Positions 43,408 through 52,313 are shown, counted from the first letter of the stretch. The stretch: DNA of 64,000 bases from Rhabdaerophilum calidifontis (GCF_008641065.1 NZ_VTRS01000008.1:62001-126000), one strand, 5' to 3'. Notes: generated by a model not told the origin, from the letters alone. Translations and numbers: made by a program.

Positions 43408-44812
43408 GGTCACGTCCGTCAATGTGGTGTAATTTTCGGGTTTAGCGGAGGTGGCCATTTTCAGGCTGCCTTGGGTGTAATCTGAAGTGTAGGGAACGGG
43501 GCTGCGACGGCGGTCTGGTCGGCGAAGCCCTCGATCTGCATGTATCGGTTTTGTGTTTGCCATTCGTCGTTCTGCTCCATGAGGACCGCGCCGATCAGGC
43601 GGATTATGCTGTCCTCGTTGGGGAAGATTCCGACGACATCGGCGCGGCGCTTGACCTCCTTGTTCAGCCGTTCGAGCGGATTGGTACTGTGGAGCTTGGT
43701 GCGATGCTGGGCGGCGCATCCCATGTAGGCGAGGACATCATGCTCAGCCTCATCCATGAGCCGCGCCAGCTTTTCGAAGCGTGGCCGGAGCTGATCGGCG
43801 ACATGCCGCCAGACCTGGCCAGCGGCCTCACGATCAGGCTGGATGAAGGCCTGGCGGATGGCGGCGGCGACCATGGTGTGCTGGCCCTTCGGAACATGAG
43901 CAAGGGCATTGCGCATGAAGTGAACGCGGCAGCGCTGCCATGTCGCGCCGATCACGCGCTGGATGGCGGCTTTCAGGCCCTCATGGGCGTCCGAGATGAC
44001 GAGCTTGAGCCCCCGCAGGCCGCGCTTCATTAGCCCCTTCAGGAAGGTGGCCCAGAAGGTTTCGGCTTCCGAGGGACCAATGCCGAGCCCGACGATCTCG
44101 CGCCGGCCATCGGTGTTGGCGGCAACGGCGATTATCGCAGCGACCGAGACGATGCGTCCACCCTCGCGCACCTTGAGGTACGTAGCATCCAGCCACAGAT
44201 AGGGCCAGTCGCCTTCAAGCGGGCGGTCGAGGAAGGCTTTCACCCGCTCATCGATCTCCTTGCACAATTTGGAGACCTGGCTTTTCGAGATGCCGGACAG
44301 GCCCATCGCCTGCGCCAGTTCATCGACGCGGCGGGTCGAGACGCCGCCGATCCACGCCTCCTGGATGACCGCCACCAAAGCCTTCTCCGTCGTCTTGCGC
44401 GCCTCCAGGAACGGCGGGAAGTAGCTGCCGGCGCGCAACTTCGGGATTTTGAGGTTCAACGATCCCAGCCGCGTATCCAGCGTCCGGTCGCGATAGCCGT
44501 TACGCCAGGTCATGCGCTCGGCATTGCGCTCGTGCCGCCCGGCGCCAATCAGGCCATCGACATCGGCCTCCATCAGCAACTGCAACACGCTCTCGGCGAC
44601 AGTGCGGAGGAAATCCCCGTCGCCGGCCTTTTCCAGAAGATCATTCAGTGCAAGTCTCTCGTTGGTCATCGTGGCTCTCCGGTGAAGATGTGAAGTCGGA
44701 CAACTCCACCCTAAACCGCCTGTCGCGATGACCACCCCCGCTACACCGATCAGAGCGCGATTTTTGCGCCCCAAAATCCACCGGAAATTACACCACGTTC
44801 GGGGACGCTACC
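43408..44812 (-). mobile_element. IS256-family element 2 with 8-bp target duplication
   Basis: The element of 1405 bp has terminal inverted repeats that match over about 30 bp (GGTCACGTCC... and GGTAGCGTCC..., both leading to GTGGTGTAATTT). GGGCCCTC directly flanks both ends (43400-43407 and 44813-44820). It is unrelated in sequence to element 1 apart from family membership. It separates the chemoreceptor gene from the RsbQ-like gene. Confidence 0.92.
43461..44669 (-). CDS. IS256-family transposase
   Basis: This is an intact Mutator-type transposase of 402 residues, a different branch from the one at 38666. Catalytic regions are YLWLDATYLKVREGGR (Asp), LKLVISDAHEGLKAAI (Asp), CRVHFMRNALAHV (C-x2-H) and HSTNPLERLNKEVKRRADVVGIFP (Glu). 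The ATG at 44669 has an adequate GGAG box, and the upstream extension is not family sequence. Confidence 0.93.
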   Translation of the reverse strand: MTNERLALNDLLEKAGDGDFLRTVAESVLQLLMEADVDGLIGAGRHERNAERMTWRNGYRDRTLDTRLGSLNLKIPKLRAGSYFPPFLEARKTTEKALVAVIQEAWIGGVSTRRVDELAQAMGLSGISKSQVSKLCKEIDERVKAFLDRPLEGDWPYLWLDATYLKVREGGRIVSVAAIIAVAANTDGRREIVGLGIGPSEAETFWATFLKGLMKRGLRGLKLVISDAHEGLKAAIQRVIGATWQRCRVHFMRNALAHVPKGQHTMVAAAIRQAFIQPDREAAGQVWRHVADQLRPRFEKLARLMDEAEHDVLAYMGCAAQHRTKLHSTNPLERLNKEVKRRADVVGIFPNEDSIIRLIGAVLMEQNDEWQTQNRYMQIEGFADQTAVAAPFPTLQITPKAA

Positions 44813-44820
44813 GGGCCCTC

Positions 44821-45105
44821 CGATCTTCTTCTTCTTGCCCCTAAAGCAGTCGTTCGGTGTTGCGCGGGGGCTGCGCTGGAGCAGGAATTTTGACGACCAA
44901 GTGGATCGCGCGGCGCTTGTGACCGACCCTGAGACGTTTACAGTACGTTAACTTCAATTTTTGTCAGCGGTCGATCAGACGCCAATGGGACGCTAACTTT
45001 GGCACCTGACGGTCGGGTATCCCGCGCCCCGTCGGAATGATTTTTAAGGATTATAGTCCAGACATCAAGACACGGATCTGAGTTTGAGAGTGCCGAGACC
45101 CTTGA
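44821..45105. other. 285-base gap before the RsbQ-like gene
   Basis: There is no gene here. The right half is AT-richer and should contain the promoter of the RsbQ-like gene, but no clear -35/-10 pair was found. The left half follows the IS256 target duplication and is original flanking DNA. Confidence 0.5.
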
Positions 45106-45927
45106 ATGAACGCGCAAGGCCTGGTCAAGAAATTTGCAATCAAAACACTTGGCGCCGTCAGTGATCCCATGGTGTTTGCCCATGGAATGGGCTGCGATCA
45201 AACCATGTGGAAAGACGTTGCGCCCGCGTTTGTAAGCTCGAATAAGGTAATTCTCTTCGACTTAATGGGTTTTGGTAATTCTGATCGCGCAGGCTTCAGC
45301 TACGAACGTTACCAAACGCTCAACAATTATGCCGACGATTTCGTCGAAATCGCAGAACAGATAGGTCTTGAACCAGTTACATTCGTTGGACATTCCGTGA
45401 GCGCTATCATCGGTGTGCTCGCCGCCAAAAAACGTCCAGATCTCTTCAAACGCCTTGTCTTGATCGGACCTTCACCGCGTTACATCAATGACGGAGAAGA
45501 TTATTATGGCGGCTTTGAAGCAACAGATATTGAAGCCTTGATCGATGCGATGCGCTCAAACTACTTGGGATGGGCTCAGGATTTTGCGCCTCTTGTCATG
45601 GGCAATCCCGATCGTCCGGAATTCTCAGGGACTTTAGAAGCGAGTTTCTGCCGGACAAACCCGGTTTTTGCAGAATTTTTTGCGGCATTGACCTTCTGGG
45701 GCGACAACCGGGCAGATCTCGCTGATGTCATCACACCGTCGCTGATCATTCAATGTTCCGACGACCTGATCGCACCCAGAAACGTGGGGCGATACATCGA
45801 CGCAAAAATGCAAAATGCGACACTTGTCGAGCTCATTGCCGCGGGACACTGCCCCCATATGAGCCACCCGACCGACGTCATCAGAGAGATCAGAAATTAT
45901 GTTGGGTCGTCCGCAACCATCAATTGA
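45106..45927 (+). CDS. RsbQ-like alpha/beta hydrolase (ligand enzyme for a PAS partner)
   Basis: This is a 273-residue alpha/beta hydrolase closest in pattern to Bacillus RsbQ and the plant D14/KAI2 receptors. The triad is S97 in VGHSVSAI, an Asp at 219/220 in QCSDDLIAPRNVG, and H248 in AAGHCPHMSHP, almost the same numbers as RsbQ (96, 219, 247). MVFAHGMGCDQTMW is the oxyanion region. In Bacillus, RsbQ is needed to activate the PAS protein RsbP. Here the next gene, overlapping by 29 bases, starts with an RsbP-type PAS domain, so the pairing is conserved with a different output. Codon use is less GC-rich than in the left part of the window. Confidence 0.88.
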   Translation: MNAQGLVKKFAIKTLGAVSDPMVFAHGMGCDQTMWKDVAPAFVSSNKVILFDLMGFGNSDRAGFSYERYQTLNNYADDFVEIAEQIGLEPVTFVGHSVSAIIGVLAAKKRPDLFKRLVLIGPSPRYINDGEDYYGGFEATDIEALIDAMRSNYLGWAQDFAPLVMGNPDRPEFSGTLEASFCRTNPVFAEFFAALTFWGDNRADLADVITPSLIIQCSDDLIAPRNVGRYIDAKMQNATLVELIAAGHCPHMSHPTDVIREIRNYVGSSATIN

Positions 45928-48010
45928 TCGTGTTCAAAGTGCGGATGATTGGCATTGCGCGCCCTGCGCGCTTGCCGTTGTCGATAGCTCGTTTTCAATC
46001 GTAAGAGCCAATAAGGTCTTCCATCAACTTTCCGAATTGACTGAGAAAAATGTTGAAGGATGCCGTCTCTCACAAATTTTCTCTAAACCCAGTCAGATCT
46101 ATTTTGAGAGCATCTTGCTGCCGCTTCTGCACATCAAGGGATCGTGTCAGGAAATCGCGCTGACTATCCTAACCGAGCAGGAGCCAGCACCTGTTCTCGT
46201 TAACATAGCGGCTCGGCCAAATACGACGACGAGACTTTACGACATTATCATTTTCCCTGCGACTGAGCGACGTTCTTACGAAGAGCAACTATCAATTTTG
46301 AAAAGGGATGCCGAAAGACGGGCATCATGGCTTGCGCAACTCGAGACTCTTTCCGGTCTCGGTGCCTGGACCTATGAGATCAAAACGAAACGGATGCTGT
46401 GGTCTGACAGGATCTATGAGTTATACGGCATCGCCAAAGATGCCGAGGTCAGCCTCGAAGTGGCACTTCGTCCGCTTGCGCCTGAATTACGAAGGGCGAT
46501 CATGGCGTTCATTGACCGACCAGATGGCACCAGGGAACCGATGGTTCAAGAAGCCGACTTTGGCGCCCCGCCCGATCAAGTTCGTCGATTTAAAATTGTA
46601 GCGCAACACCGTCTGAACCATCTGGGAGAGCCCGTGATCCAGGGCTTCCTCCAGGATGTCACCGAAGCTCATCATCGTCAGATCGAACTATGGCGTGCAG
46701 CCCATATTGATCAGATGACGGGCTTGGCAAACCGGGCCTACTTCCAGAGCGAACTCGCTCGTCAGACCGAGACCAATGCGAACGATGTAACCATTGCTTA
46801 TCTCGATCTCGATCTCTTTAAGGACGTCAACGATCAATACGGGCATAGTGCTGGCGATGACTGTTTAGTGGAAATCGGCAAGCGGTTGCGGGCGCAATGC
46901 TCGGAAACCCAGGCCTTTGTTGCACGACTGGGCGGTGACGAGTTTGCCATCCTGTTCTTCGACAAAAAAGCAGACGAGATCGAGGATCTTGTTGGTTCGA
47001 TTATCGAATCGATCCGGCAACCCATCTGCCTGTCCAACGGGAACGAAGTGATCCTTGGTGTCTCCGTCGGGTTGGCTCGTTATGATAGCGACGACCTTAC
47101 CGCTTCCAGCGAAGTCCTACGACGAGCAGATCTTGCCATGTATGCAGCCAAGACGGCAGGGAGAAATGCTTTCGCCTGGTTTGATCTACGGCTGGATGTT
47201 GATCGGAAGAATACCAAGCAACTCGATCGCGACTTAAAACTGGCGCTCGAACAGGACGAGTTTTTCCTGGTCTTTCAACCTCAGTACAATCTTCACGATG
47301 GATCCCTTGTTGGGTTTGAGGCTCTTCTTCGTTGGCATCATCCGACCAAAGGGCTTGTTCCACCGCTTGAATTCATCCCGATTGCCGAAGCGAATGGGCT
47401 CATCCGCCCAATCGGGCGCTGGGTCATGGCGCGCGCTTGCGAATTTGCAAAGCGAATGCATGGCAACACGAAAGTTGCTGTCAATGTTTCAGCTCTGCAA
47501 TTCAGAGATCCTGACTTTGTCCCTTTCGTTCTTGAAGGGGTGAAATCACTTGATCTCGCGCATGGAGCGCTCGAGATAGAACTGACAGAAAGTGTGCTCT
47601 TGGAGCTTAATCCGACCTTCCAGGCCATGATTGAACGCCTACGTGCACATGGAATTACTATTGCCATTGATGATTTCGGCACCGGCTATTCATCTCTCGG
47701 TTACCTCTCCAAATTCCCATTCGATGTGATCAAAATCGACCGCAGCTTTATATCCGATCTCAAATCGAAAAACTCCCTTCGTATCCTCAGATCAATTATT
47801 GGCATGGGGAGTAGTATCAATAAGAAAATTGTCGTTGAGGGGATTGAAACTCTTGAACAGGTCGAATTTTTGAAATCATTCCAATCGCTTATTGCCCAGG
47901 GATATTTTTTTGGAAAGCCAGTCAAGCTCGATCAGGCGGTCGACATTGCAAGACAATCCGATCTGATGCGCTTTGGACTGCACCCTGTTTTGACCGGACA
48001 GTGGGCATAG
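45899..48010 (+). CDS. PAS-PAS-GGDEF-EAL c-di-GMP enzyme, 3' end replaced by IS sequence
   Basis: This is a 703-residue cyclic-di-GMP protein. An RsbP-type PAS (about 22-118, with KPSQIYFESILLPLLHIKGSCQEIAL) is followed by a PAS_3-like domain (about 150-258). The cyclase domain has an intact GGDEF at 345-349, but the RxxD inhibitory site before it is absent. The EAL domain has EALLRW at 474-479 and DDFGTGYSSLGYL, KIDRSFI and EGIE, so it may be active. The last residues (from about 692, HPVLTGQWA) are encoded by the left end of the IS3 element, so the natural C-terminus is lost, though after the EAL core. No membrane segment is seen. Confidence 0.88.
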   Translation: MLGRPQPSIDRVQSADDWHCAPCALAVVDSSFSIVRANKVFHQLSELTEKNVEGCRLSQIFSKPSQIYFESILLPLLHIKGSCQEIALTILTEQEPAPVLVNIAARPNTTTRLYDIIIFPATERRSYEEQLSILKRDAERRASWLAQLETLSGLGAWTYEIKTKRMLWSDRIYELYGIAKDAEVSLEVALRPLAPELRRAIMAFIDRPDGTREPMVQEADFGAPPDQVRRFKIVAQHRLNHLGEPVIQGFLQDVTEAHHRQIELWRAAHIDQMTGLANRAYFQSELARQTETNANDVTIAYLDLDLFKDVNDQYGHSAGDDCLVEIGKRLRAQCSETQAFVARLGGDEFAILFFDKKADEIEDLVGSIIESIRQPICLSNGNEVILGVSVGLARYDSDDLTASSEVLRRADLAMYAAKTAGRNAFAWFDLRLDVDRKNTKQLDRDLKLALEQDEFFLVFQPQYNLHDGSLVGFEALLRWHHPTKGLVPPLEFIPIAEANGLIRPIGRWVMARACEFAKRMHGNTKVAVNVSALQFRDPDFVPFVLEGVKSLDLAHGALEIELTESVLLELNPTFQAMIERLRAHGITIAIDDFGTGYSSLGYLSKFPFDVIKIDRSFISDLKSKNSLRILRSIIGMGSSINKKIVVEGIETLEQVEFLKSFQSLIAQGYFFGKPVKLDQAVDIARQSDLMRFGLHPVLTGQWA

Positions 48011-49240
48011 CTCGATAAGGCATAGGCATACGCCTATGATTATGACTATGAGTTCTGATCCGAATTTCTCGAAACCCCGCGTTGAGGTCATCACCTCGGT
48101 TCAGCGACGGCGCCGTTGGTCGGTTGCCGAGAAGGTCCGGCTTGTCGAAGAGACAATGCAGCCCGGCCATTCTGTCTCGCTGGTTGCGCGACGCGCGGGC
48201 ATCGCACCAAGCCAACTCTTCGCCTGGAAGCGGCGCATGCTGGAGGGCGGCACGGTCGCCGTCCAGGCCGATGAGGACGTTGTCGCGGCCTCGCGCATTC
48301 GCGAGCTCGAGAAGCGCGTTCGTGACCTTGAGCGCATGCTCGGCAAGAAAACGATGGAGGCTGAAATCCTCAAGGAGGCGCTGGCCATCGCGAACCCAAA
48401 AAAACAGGCCTTGCGGCTGAGCTCGTTCGACGAGGAGGGTTCGCCATGAAGACCGTCGCGGATGTCATGGGCGTCGCACGCTCCAATCTGGCCGAGAAGG
48501 CGAGACGGGACCAGCAGGCGCCTTCCCCGGAAAGCCCCTTTCCACGCGGCCCCTATGCGAAGCCGGAGGATATCGCGCTGTTGCCGGCGATCAGAGAGCT
48601 GGTGAGCGCGCGTCAGACCTATGGCTATCGCCGGATCGCGGCGCTGTTGAACCGGAAAAGGCGCAAGGAAGGCCTCGAGCCGGTCAATCGCAAGCGGGTT
48701 CTCCGCATCATGCAGGCCCACGCGATGGTGTTGACCCGGCATACCGCTTTGCGCCCGGCGCGAACCCATGAGGGTGTGGTCATTGCCCTGCGGTCAAATA
48801 TCCGCTGGTGCTCTGATCATCTCGAACTCACATGCCGCAACGGCGATATCGTCCGCGTGCTCTTCGTCATCGATGCCTGCGACCGGGAAATCATCGCCCA
48901 TTCGGCGGTCGCGCATGCTGGCAAATCCGGCGAAATGGTGCGCGATCTGATGGTGGAAGCCGTCGAGCGGCGCTTCGGAAATACGAAAACGCCGCATCCG
49001 ATTGAATGGCTCTCGGACAATGGCAGTGCCTACATCGCAAAGGAAACGGCCACAACGGCCACCGCGTTGGGCCTGACGCTTGCCTTCACCCCGGTGCGTT
49101 CGCCAGAAAGCAACGGCATCTCGGAAGCCTTCGTCAAAACCCTAAAGCGCGATTATGCCCGCTGCACCATCCTTCCCGAGGCAGAAACGACCCTCCGGTT
49201 GATCCCGGAATGGATCGAAGACTTGGCCTGCTGCCGGTTT
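47975..49240 (+). mobile_element. IS3-family (IS2-like) element, truncated at its right end
   Basis: The left end near 47975 (GGACTGCACCCTGTTTTGAC) matches the right end at 38371 read inwards. OrfA and OrfB follow. Homology stops near 49227, where about 25 foreign bases lead into another IS; the right inverted repeat is missing. A palindrome CATAGGC/GCCTATG at 48021-48038 lies just before OrfA, possibly near its promoter. Confidence 0.82.
48036..48449 (+). CDS. IS3-family OrfA
   Basis: This is the DNA-binding part of the IS3 transposase, 137 residues, with a helix-turn-helix (RRRRWSVAEKVRLVEETMQPGHSVSL across two blocks, then GIAPSQLFAWKRRML) and a leucine-zipper-like end (ELEKRVRDLERMLGKKTMEAEILKE). 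A run of seven A at 48398-48404 precedes the stop; slipping back one base there enters the OrfB frame with no stop in between, so an OrfAB fusion can be made. The ATGA overlap with OrfB is the other coupling route. Confidence 0.88.
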   Translation: MIMTMSSDPNFSKPRVEVITSVQRRRRWSVAEKVRLVEETMQPGHSVSLVARRAGIAPSQLFAWKRRMLEGGTVAVQADEDVVAASRIRELEKRVRDLERMLGKKTMEAEILKEALAIANPKKQALRLSSFDEEGSP

Positions 49241-49336
49241 TGTGGACACCGAGATTGGGTGTTTCATGAAGCCGGAGGTGGCATATGCAGCGAAGACGGT
49301 TTGGGCGTGAGTTCAAGGTCGAGGCGGTTCGCCTGA
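48446..49336 (+). pseudogene. IS3-family OrfB, C-terminus lost
   Basis: This is an integrase-type transposase subunit. The DDE core is visible (IRWCSDHLELTCRNGDIVRVLFVIDACDRE in blocks, IEWLSDNGSAYIAKE, and ESNGISEAFVKTLKRDY with Glu). Homology ends at EWIED; the copy at 38412 continues there with [12 protein letters not shown]. From about 49227 the frame reads into unrelated DNA and the next element, ending at 49336. The missing tail probably inactivates it. Confidence 0.82.
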
Positions 49337-49576
49337 TCAGGGAACGCGGTGTGAGCGTCGCCCAGGCGGCGCGCGATCTGGATGTTCACGAGAATGTCCT
49401 TCGCAAATGGGTGAAGGAATTGGCCGCCGATCCAGGGCAGGCATTTCCCGGACATGGCCAGATGAAGCCCGAGCAGCTCGAGATCGAGAAGCTGCGGCGG
49501 GAAGTCGCCAAGCTCAAGGCGGAGCGCGACATCCTAAAAAAGGCCGCAGCCTACTTCGCGAGGGACGTGACATGAG
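49241..49576 (+). mobile_element. Second IS3-family remnant (left end and OrfA only)
   Basis: It begins near TGTGGACACC at 49241 and contains an intact OrfA. OrfB is missing because IS66-type sequence starts at 49577. It belongs to a different IS3 branch from the element at 47975. Confidence 0.7.
49285..49575 (+). CDS. IS3-family OrfA (orphan)
   Basis: This is a 96-residue DNA-binding subunit with a helix-turn-helix (RRRFGREFKVEAVRLIRERG, then SVAQAARDLDVHENVLRKWV) and a coiled coil (EQLEIEKLRREVAKLKAERDILKKAAAYF in blocks). It ends in YFARDVT, typical for this group where OrfB normally overlaps. Since OrfB is absent it cannot transpose by itself. Confidence 0.85.
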   Translation: MQRRRFGREFKVEAVRLIRERGVSVAQAARDLDVHENVLRKWVKELAADPGQAFPGHGQMKPEQLEIEKLRREVAKLKAERDILKKAAAYFARDVT

Positions 49577-49714
49577 GTGTAACCATCCGGCGTGGGCCGC
49601 GGCTACGCTGCTTTCGACTCGGTTCGGATGGCTTTCCAGTTCCAAGGGAGCAACTCGGACAGGCGTTTCTGGGGCATGTCGGCGATGCGCGCCAGCGCAT
49701 CCGCAAGCCATACC
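49577..49714 (-). mobile_element. IS66-family right-end remnant
   Basis: An IS66-type end (GTGTAACC) at 49577 is followed on the minus strand by the last 37 codons of a TnpC transposase (WLADALARIADMPQKRL, then ELLPWNWKA, stop at 49603). The complete IS66 element begins directly at 49715 and cuts it off. Confidence 0.8.
49603..49714 (-). pseudogene. IS66 TnpC C-terminal remnant
   Basis: Only the C-terminal 37 codons of an IS66 TnpC remain, with the typical P-W-N-W close. The residues differ from those of the intact TnpC at 49727 (ADMPQKRLSELLPW versus [14 protein letters not shown]), so this is a different IS66 element. Confidence 0.8.
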
Positions 49715-49726
49715 GTAAGCGTCCGG

Positions 49727-51298
49727 TCACGCTTCTGACGGCATTGGCTTAATGTTCCAGGGGAGAAGATCGTCGATCCTGTTGATGGGGTGGTCGGCGA
49801 TGCGGCTGAGGACGTTTCGCAGATAGGCCTCCGGATCGAGGCCGTTGAGCTTCGCGGTTTCGATCAGTGACAGGATGCCGGCGGCACGCTCCCCGCCTTT
49901 GTCGGATCCCGCGAAGAGCCAGTTCTTGCGGCCGAGCGCGATCGGCCGGATGCTCCGTTCGGCCGCGTTGTTATCGATCTCGATGGTGCCATCGTCGATA
50001 AAGCGTCCGAGGGCTTCCCATCGGGTGATAGCATAGCGGATCGCCTCCGCCGTCCCGGACTTGCGCGGCAGTTGCTTCAACACCCCGTCCAGCCAGAGCC
50101 GCCAGGCCTCGAAGCGTGGCCTGATCTCCTGTTGCCGAACCTCCCGTCGTCGGTCAGGCGGGGCTCCGCGGATCGTGGCCTCGATATCGTAGAAGGCGCC
50201 GATATGCTGGAGGGCTTCCTCGGCAACGGGCGCGGGCCCGGCAACCGTCAGATCGAAGAACTTGCGCCGCACATGCGCCATGCACGCCGCTTCCCGGATC
50301 AATGCCGGCTCGCCATGCTTGCGCGGTTCGTAGAGTTCCCTGAAGCCGGCATAACCGTCGGCGTGAAGCACACCCCGGAAGGTCGCAAGATGGCCCCGGG
50401 GATGTTCGCCTTTGCGATCGGGTGAGTAGAAGTAACAGACAGCGGGCGGCACAGGATCGGCCCATGGCCGCCCGTCGCGCAGATAGGTCCAGAGACGACC
50501 GGTCTTGGTCGAGCCCTTGCCCGGCTCGAGAACCGGAACGGGCGTATCGTCCCCATGCAGCCGCTCTGCCGCGAACACATGATCCCGCAAGGCTCCGATC
50601 AGGGGGGTGAGCAACCCATTCGCCTTTCCGACCCAATCGGCCATCGTCGAGCGGGCAAGATCGACACCTTCGCGGGCATAGATCCCGGACTGGCGATAGA
50701 GCGGAAGGTGATCGCAGTATTTGCTGATCAGAACATGCGCGATGAGCCCCGGACCGGGCTTGCCGCGTTCGATCGGCGGCGCCGGCATCTTCGCGGTGAC
50801 CGTCGTATCGCACCCCTTGCAGACAAAGCGGTGCTGATGATGACGGACAACCCGGAACGAGGCCGGCACATAATCCAGTACTTCGCTGATCGTGGAGCCT
50901 GCCTTCAGGAAGTTCCTGCCGCCACAGGCCGGACAGGCGCAATCCGCCAGCTCGTGCACCACATCGTGACGCGGCAAGTGTTCCGGCAAGGGTTGACGCG
51001 ACGGCTTTGATCGGAGGGCTTCTCGTTCCCCGGCGGGGATGGGCGCGGCCCCTTCAGATGCCGAAGCCTCGATCTCTTCAAGCGCCAGTTCCAGCTGCTC
51101 GATGGCGCGATCGACCTTCTCAGAAGAAGCCCCGAAGCGTGAGCGCCGCAGTAACGCCAGTTGCGCCTTCAAGGTCTCGATCAGGCTGTCCCGCGCCTGC
51201 AATCGCCGGGTCTGTTCGGCCAGTTCGCGTGCTTGCGTCACGATGATGGCCCGGAGGGCATCGACGTCATCAGGCAGGTTGGAGGCAGCCGGGATCAT
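49727..51298 (-). CDS. tnpC: IS66 transposase TnpC
   Basis: This is the main transposase of 523 residues. An N-terminal leucine-zipper-like helix ([30 protein letters not shown] in blocks) is followed by a zinc-finger region ([21 protein letters not shown]) and the DDE domain with [20 protein letters not shown] and [22 protein letters not shown]. The frame is intact. It is the last gene of the element. Confidence 0.94.
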   Translation of the reverse strand: MIPAASNLPDDVDALRAIIVTQARELAEQTRRLQARDSLIETLKAQLALLRRSRFGASSEKVDRAIEQLELALEEIEASASEGAAPIPAGEREALRSKPSRQPLPEHLPRHDVVHELADCACPACGGRNFLKAGSTISEVLDYVPASFRVVRHHQHRFVCKGCDTTVTAKMPAPPIERGKPGPGLIAHVLISKYCDHLPLYRQSGIYAREGVDLARSTMADWVGKANGLLTPLIGALRDHVFAAERLHGDDTPVPVLEPGKGSTKTGRLWTYLRDGRPWADPVPPAVCYFYSPDRKGEHPRGHLATFRGVLHADGYAGFRELYEPRKHGEPALIREAACMAHVRRKFFDLTVAGPAPVAEEALQHIGAFYDIEATIRGAPPDRRREVRQQEIRPRFEAWRLWLDGVLKQLPRKSGTAEAIRYAITRWEALGRFIDDGTIEIDNNAAERSIRPIALGRKNWLFAGSDKGGERAAGILSLIETAKLNGLDPEAYLRNVLSRIADHPINRIDDLLPWNIKPMPSEA

Positions 51299-51360
51299 CA
51301 GCGAAGCATAGCTGATTTGCCCGGGCGGCGATACTCATATCACGCTGGAATCACTCGTTT

Positions 51361-51708
51361 TTATGCCGATCTTGCGGGCGGCGCCGACCAGGATGGTCGT
51401 CGCCAGTCGATCCCCTCCCACAGCATCGCCAGCTGAGCTGCCGTCAGCCTTGCCGTCCCATCTGCCGCCGAAGGCCAGGGGAAGCGGCCTCTGTCCAGAA
51501 CCTTGTAATAGAGGCAGAAGCCCTGACCGTCCCAGAACAGAAGCTTGATCCTGTCCCCCCGCCGGCCGCGGAAGGCGAACACCGCGCCCGAGGACGGCTT
51601 TTGCCGCAAGTCCGCCTGAACCAGCGCGGCGAGACCGTCGATCCCCTTACGCATATCGATCGTCCCGCAGGCCAGATAGACGCGGGCACCAGATCCTGGC
51701 CCGATCAT
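51361..51708 (-). CDS. tnpB: IS66 accessory protein TnpB
   Basis: This is a 115-residue IS66 Orf2 protein needed for transposition. Its markers are VYLACGTIDMRKGIDGLAALV, FAFRGRRGDRIKLLFWDGQGFCLYYKVLDRGRF (in blocks) and LTAAQLAMLWEGIDWRRP. Its ATG overlaps the tnpA stop by 4 bases. Confidence 0.93.
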   Translation of the reverse strand: MIGPGSGARVYLACGTIDMRKGIDGLAALVQADLRQKPSSGAVFAFRGRRGDRIKLLFWDGQGFCLYYKVLDRGRFPWPSAADGTARLTAAQLAMLWEGIDWRRPSWSAPPARSA

Positions 51709-52106
51709 GCCTCTTCTGCCGCGCGGATAAGAGCCCGCAAGGTCGCAGCATCGAGCGAATGGTCGAACTTCAGGACACGACCACCCTTGCAGCGGATCTC
51801 GACCTTCCCGCCACGGATGGCTCTGCCGGTCTTCTCACACTCTCCTGACCGGTCAGATCGCGGAGGTTCTTCCGACGCTGGGACGATCGTCACCGGCAGG
51901 AACGACGGGGTAACCTGGTCCCCCGCTGCCGCAAGGCGAAACGCACGGCGCCAGGCGTAAATCTGTTGCGGCAGGATATCGTGCTGTCGCGCAACGGCGG
52001 AAACACCCAGACCGCTCGTCGCGACCTCGAGCAGGATCGCGCGCTTTTGTTCTTCCGACCAGCCACGACGGCGCTCGACACCCGTCAATATCTCCAACCG
52101 TCCCAC
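51705..52106 (-). CDS. tnpA: IS66 accessory protein TnpA
   Basis: This is a 133-residue protein with an N-terminal helix-turn-helix (RRRGWSEEQKRAILLEVATS, then VSAVARQHDILPQQIYAWRRAF) typical of IS66 Orf1. It is the first gene of the element and is coupled to tnpB by a 4-base overlap. Confidence 0.9.
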   Translation of the reverse strand: MGRLEILTGVERRRGWSEEQKRAILLEVATSGLGVSAVARQHDILPQQIYAWRRAFRLAAAGDQVTPSFLPVTIVPASEEPPRSDRSGECEKTGRAIRGGKVEIRCKGGRVLKFDHSLDAATLRALIRAAEEA

Positions 52107-52198
52107 CCGAACCCTCGTGACGTCGCTAAATACGGATTTAGTGACGTAACTTCAGCTGTTCGCCCGAAATCGGAAAGGTGCACTCACCGGACGCTTAC

Positions 52199-52313
52199 CT
52201 TCGAGAACGATGCGGATCTTCTCCTCCGCCGAAAACTGCCGGCGCGTCGCCCGCCGGATATCCTTCACCACTTGTTCTGCCGGCGCTTTATCCGGCCCGG
52301 ATTTTTGTCTCAT
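52199..52313 (-). pseudogene. IS3-family OrfA N-terminal remnant
   Basis: On the minus strand from the ATG at 52313 the frame reads MRQKSGPDKAPAEQVVKDIR and then RRQFSAEEKIRIVLEG, the start of an IS3-type OrfA. It is cut by the IS66 end at 52198. Confidence 0.75.

Larger units (their letters stand above)
49715..52198 (-). mobile_element. Complete IS66-family element
   Basis: The element of 2484 bp has terminal GTAAGCGTCCGGT repeats facing inwards at 49715 and 52198 and the three genes tnpA-tnpB-tnpC. The flanks (TnpC remnant on the left, IS3 OrfA remnant on the right) show no 8-bp duplication, so one flank was changed after insertion. Confidence 0.92.

Noticed and set aside
38371-49240. Simple inversion of one IS3 element as the sole explanation
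   Set aside because: The two IS3 pieces overlap by about 90 bp and differ by an indel, so they are separate copies; only a recombination between copies remains possible.
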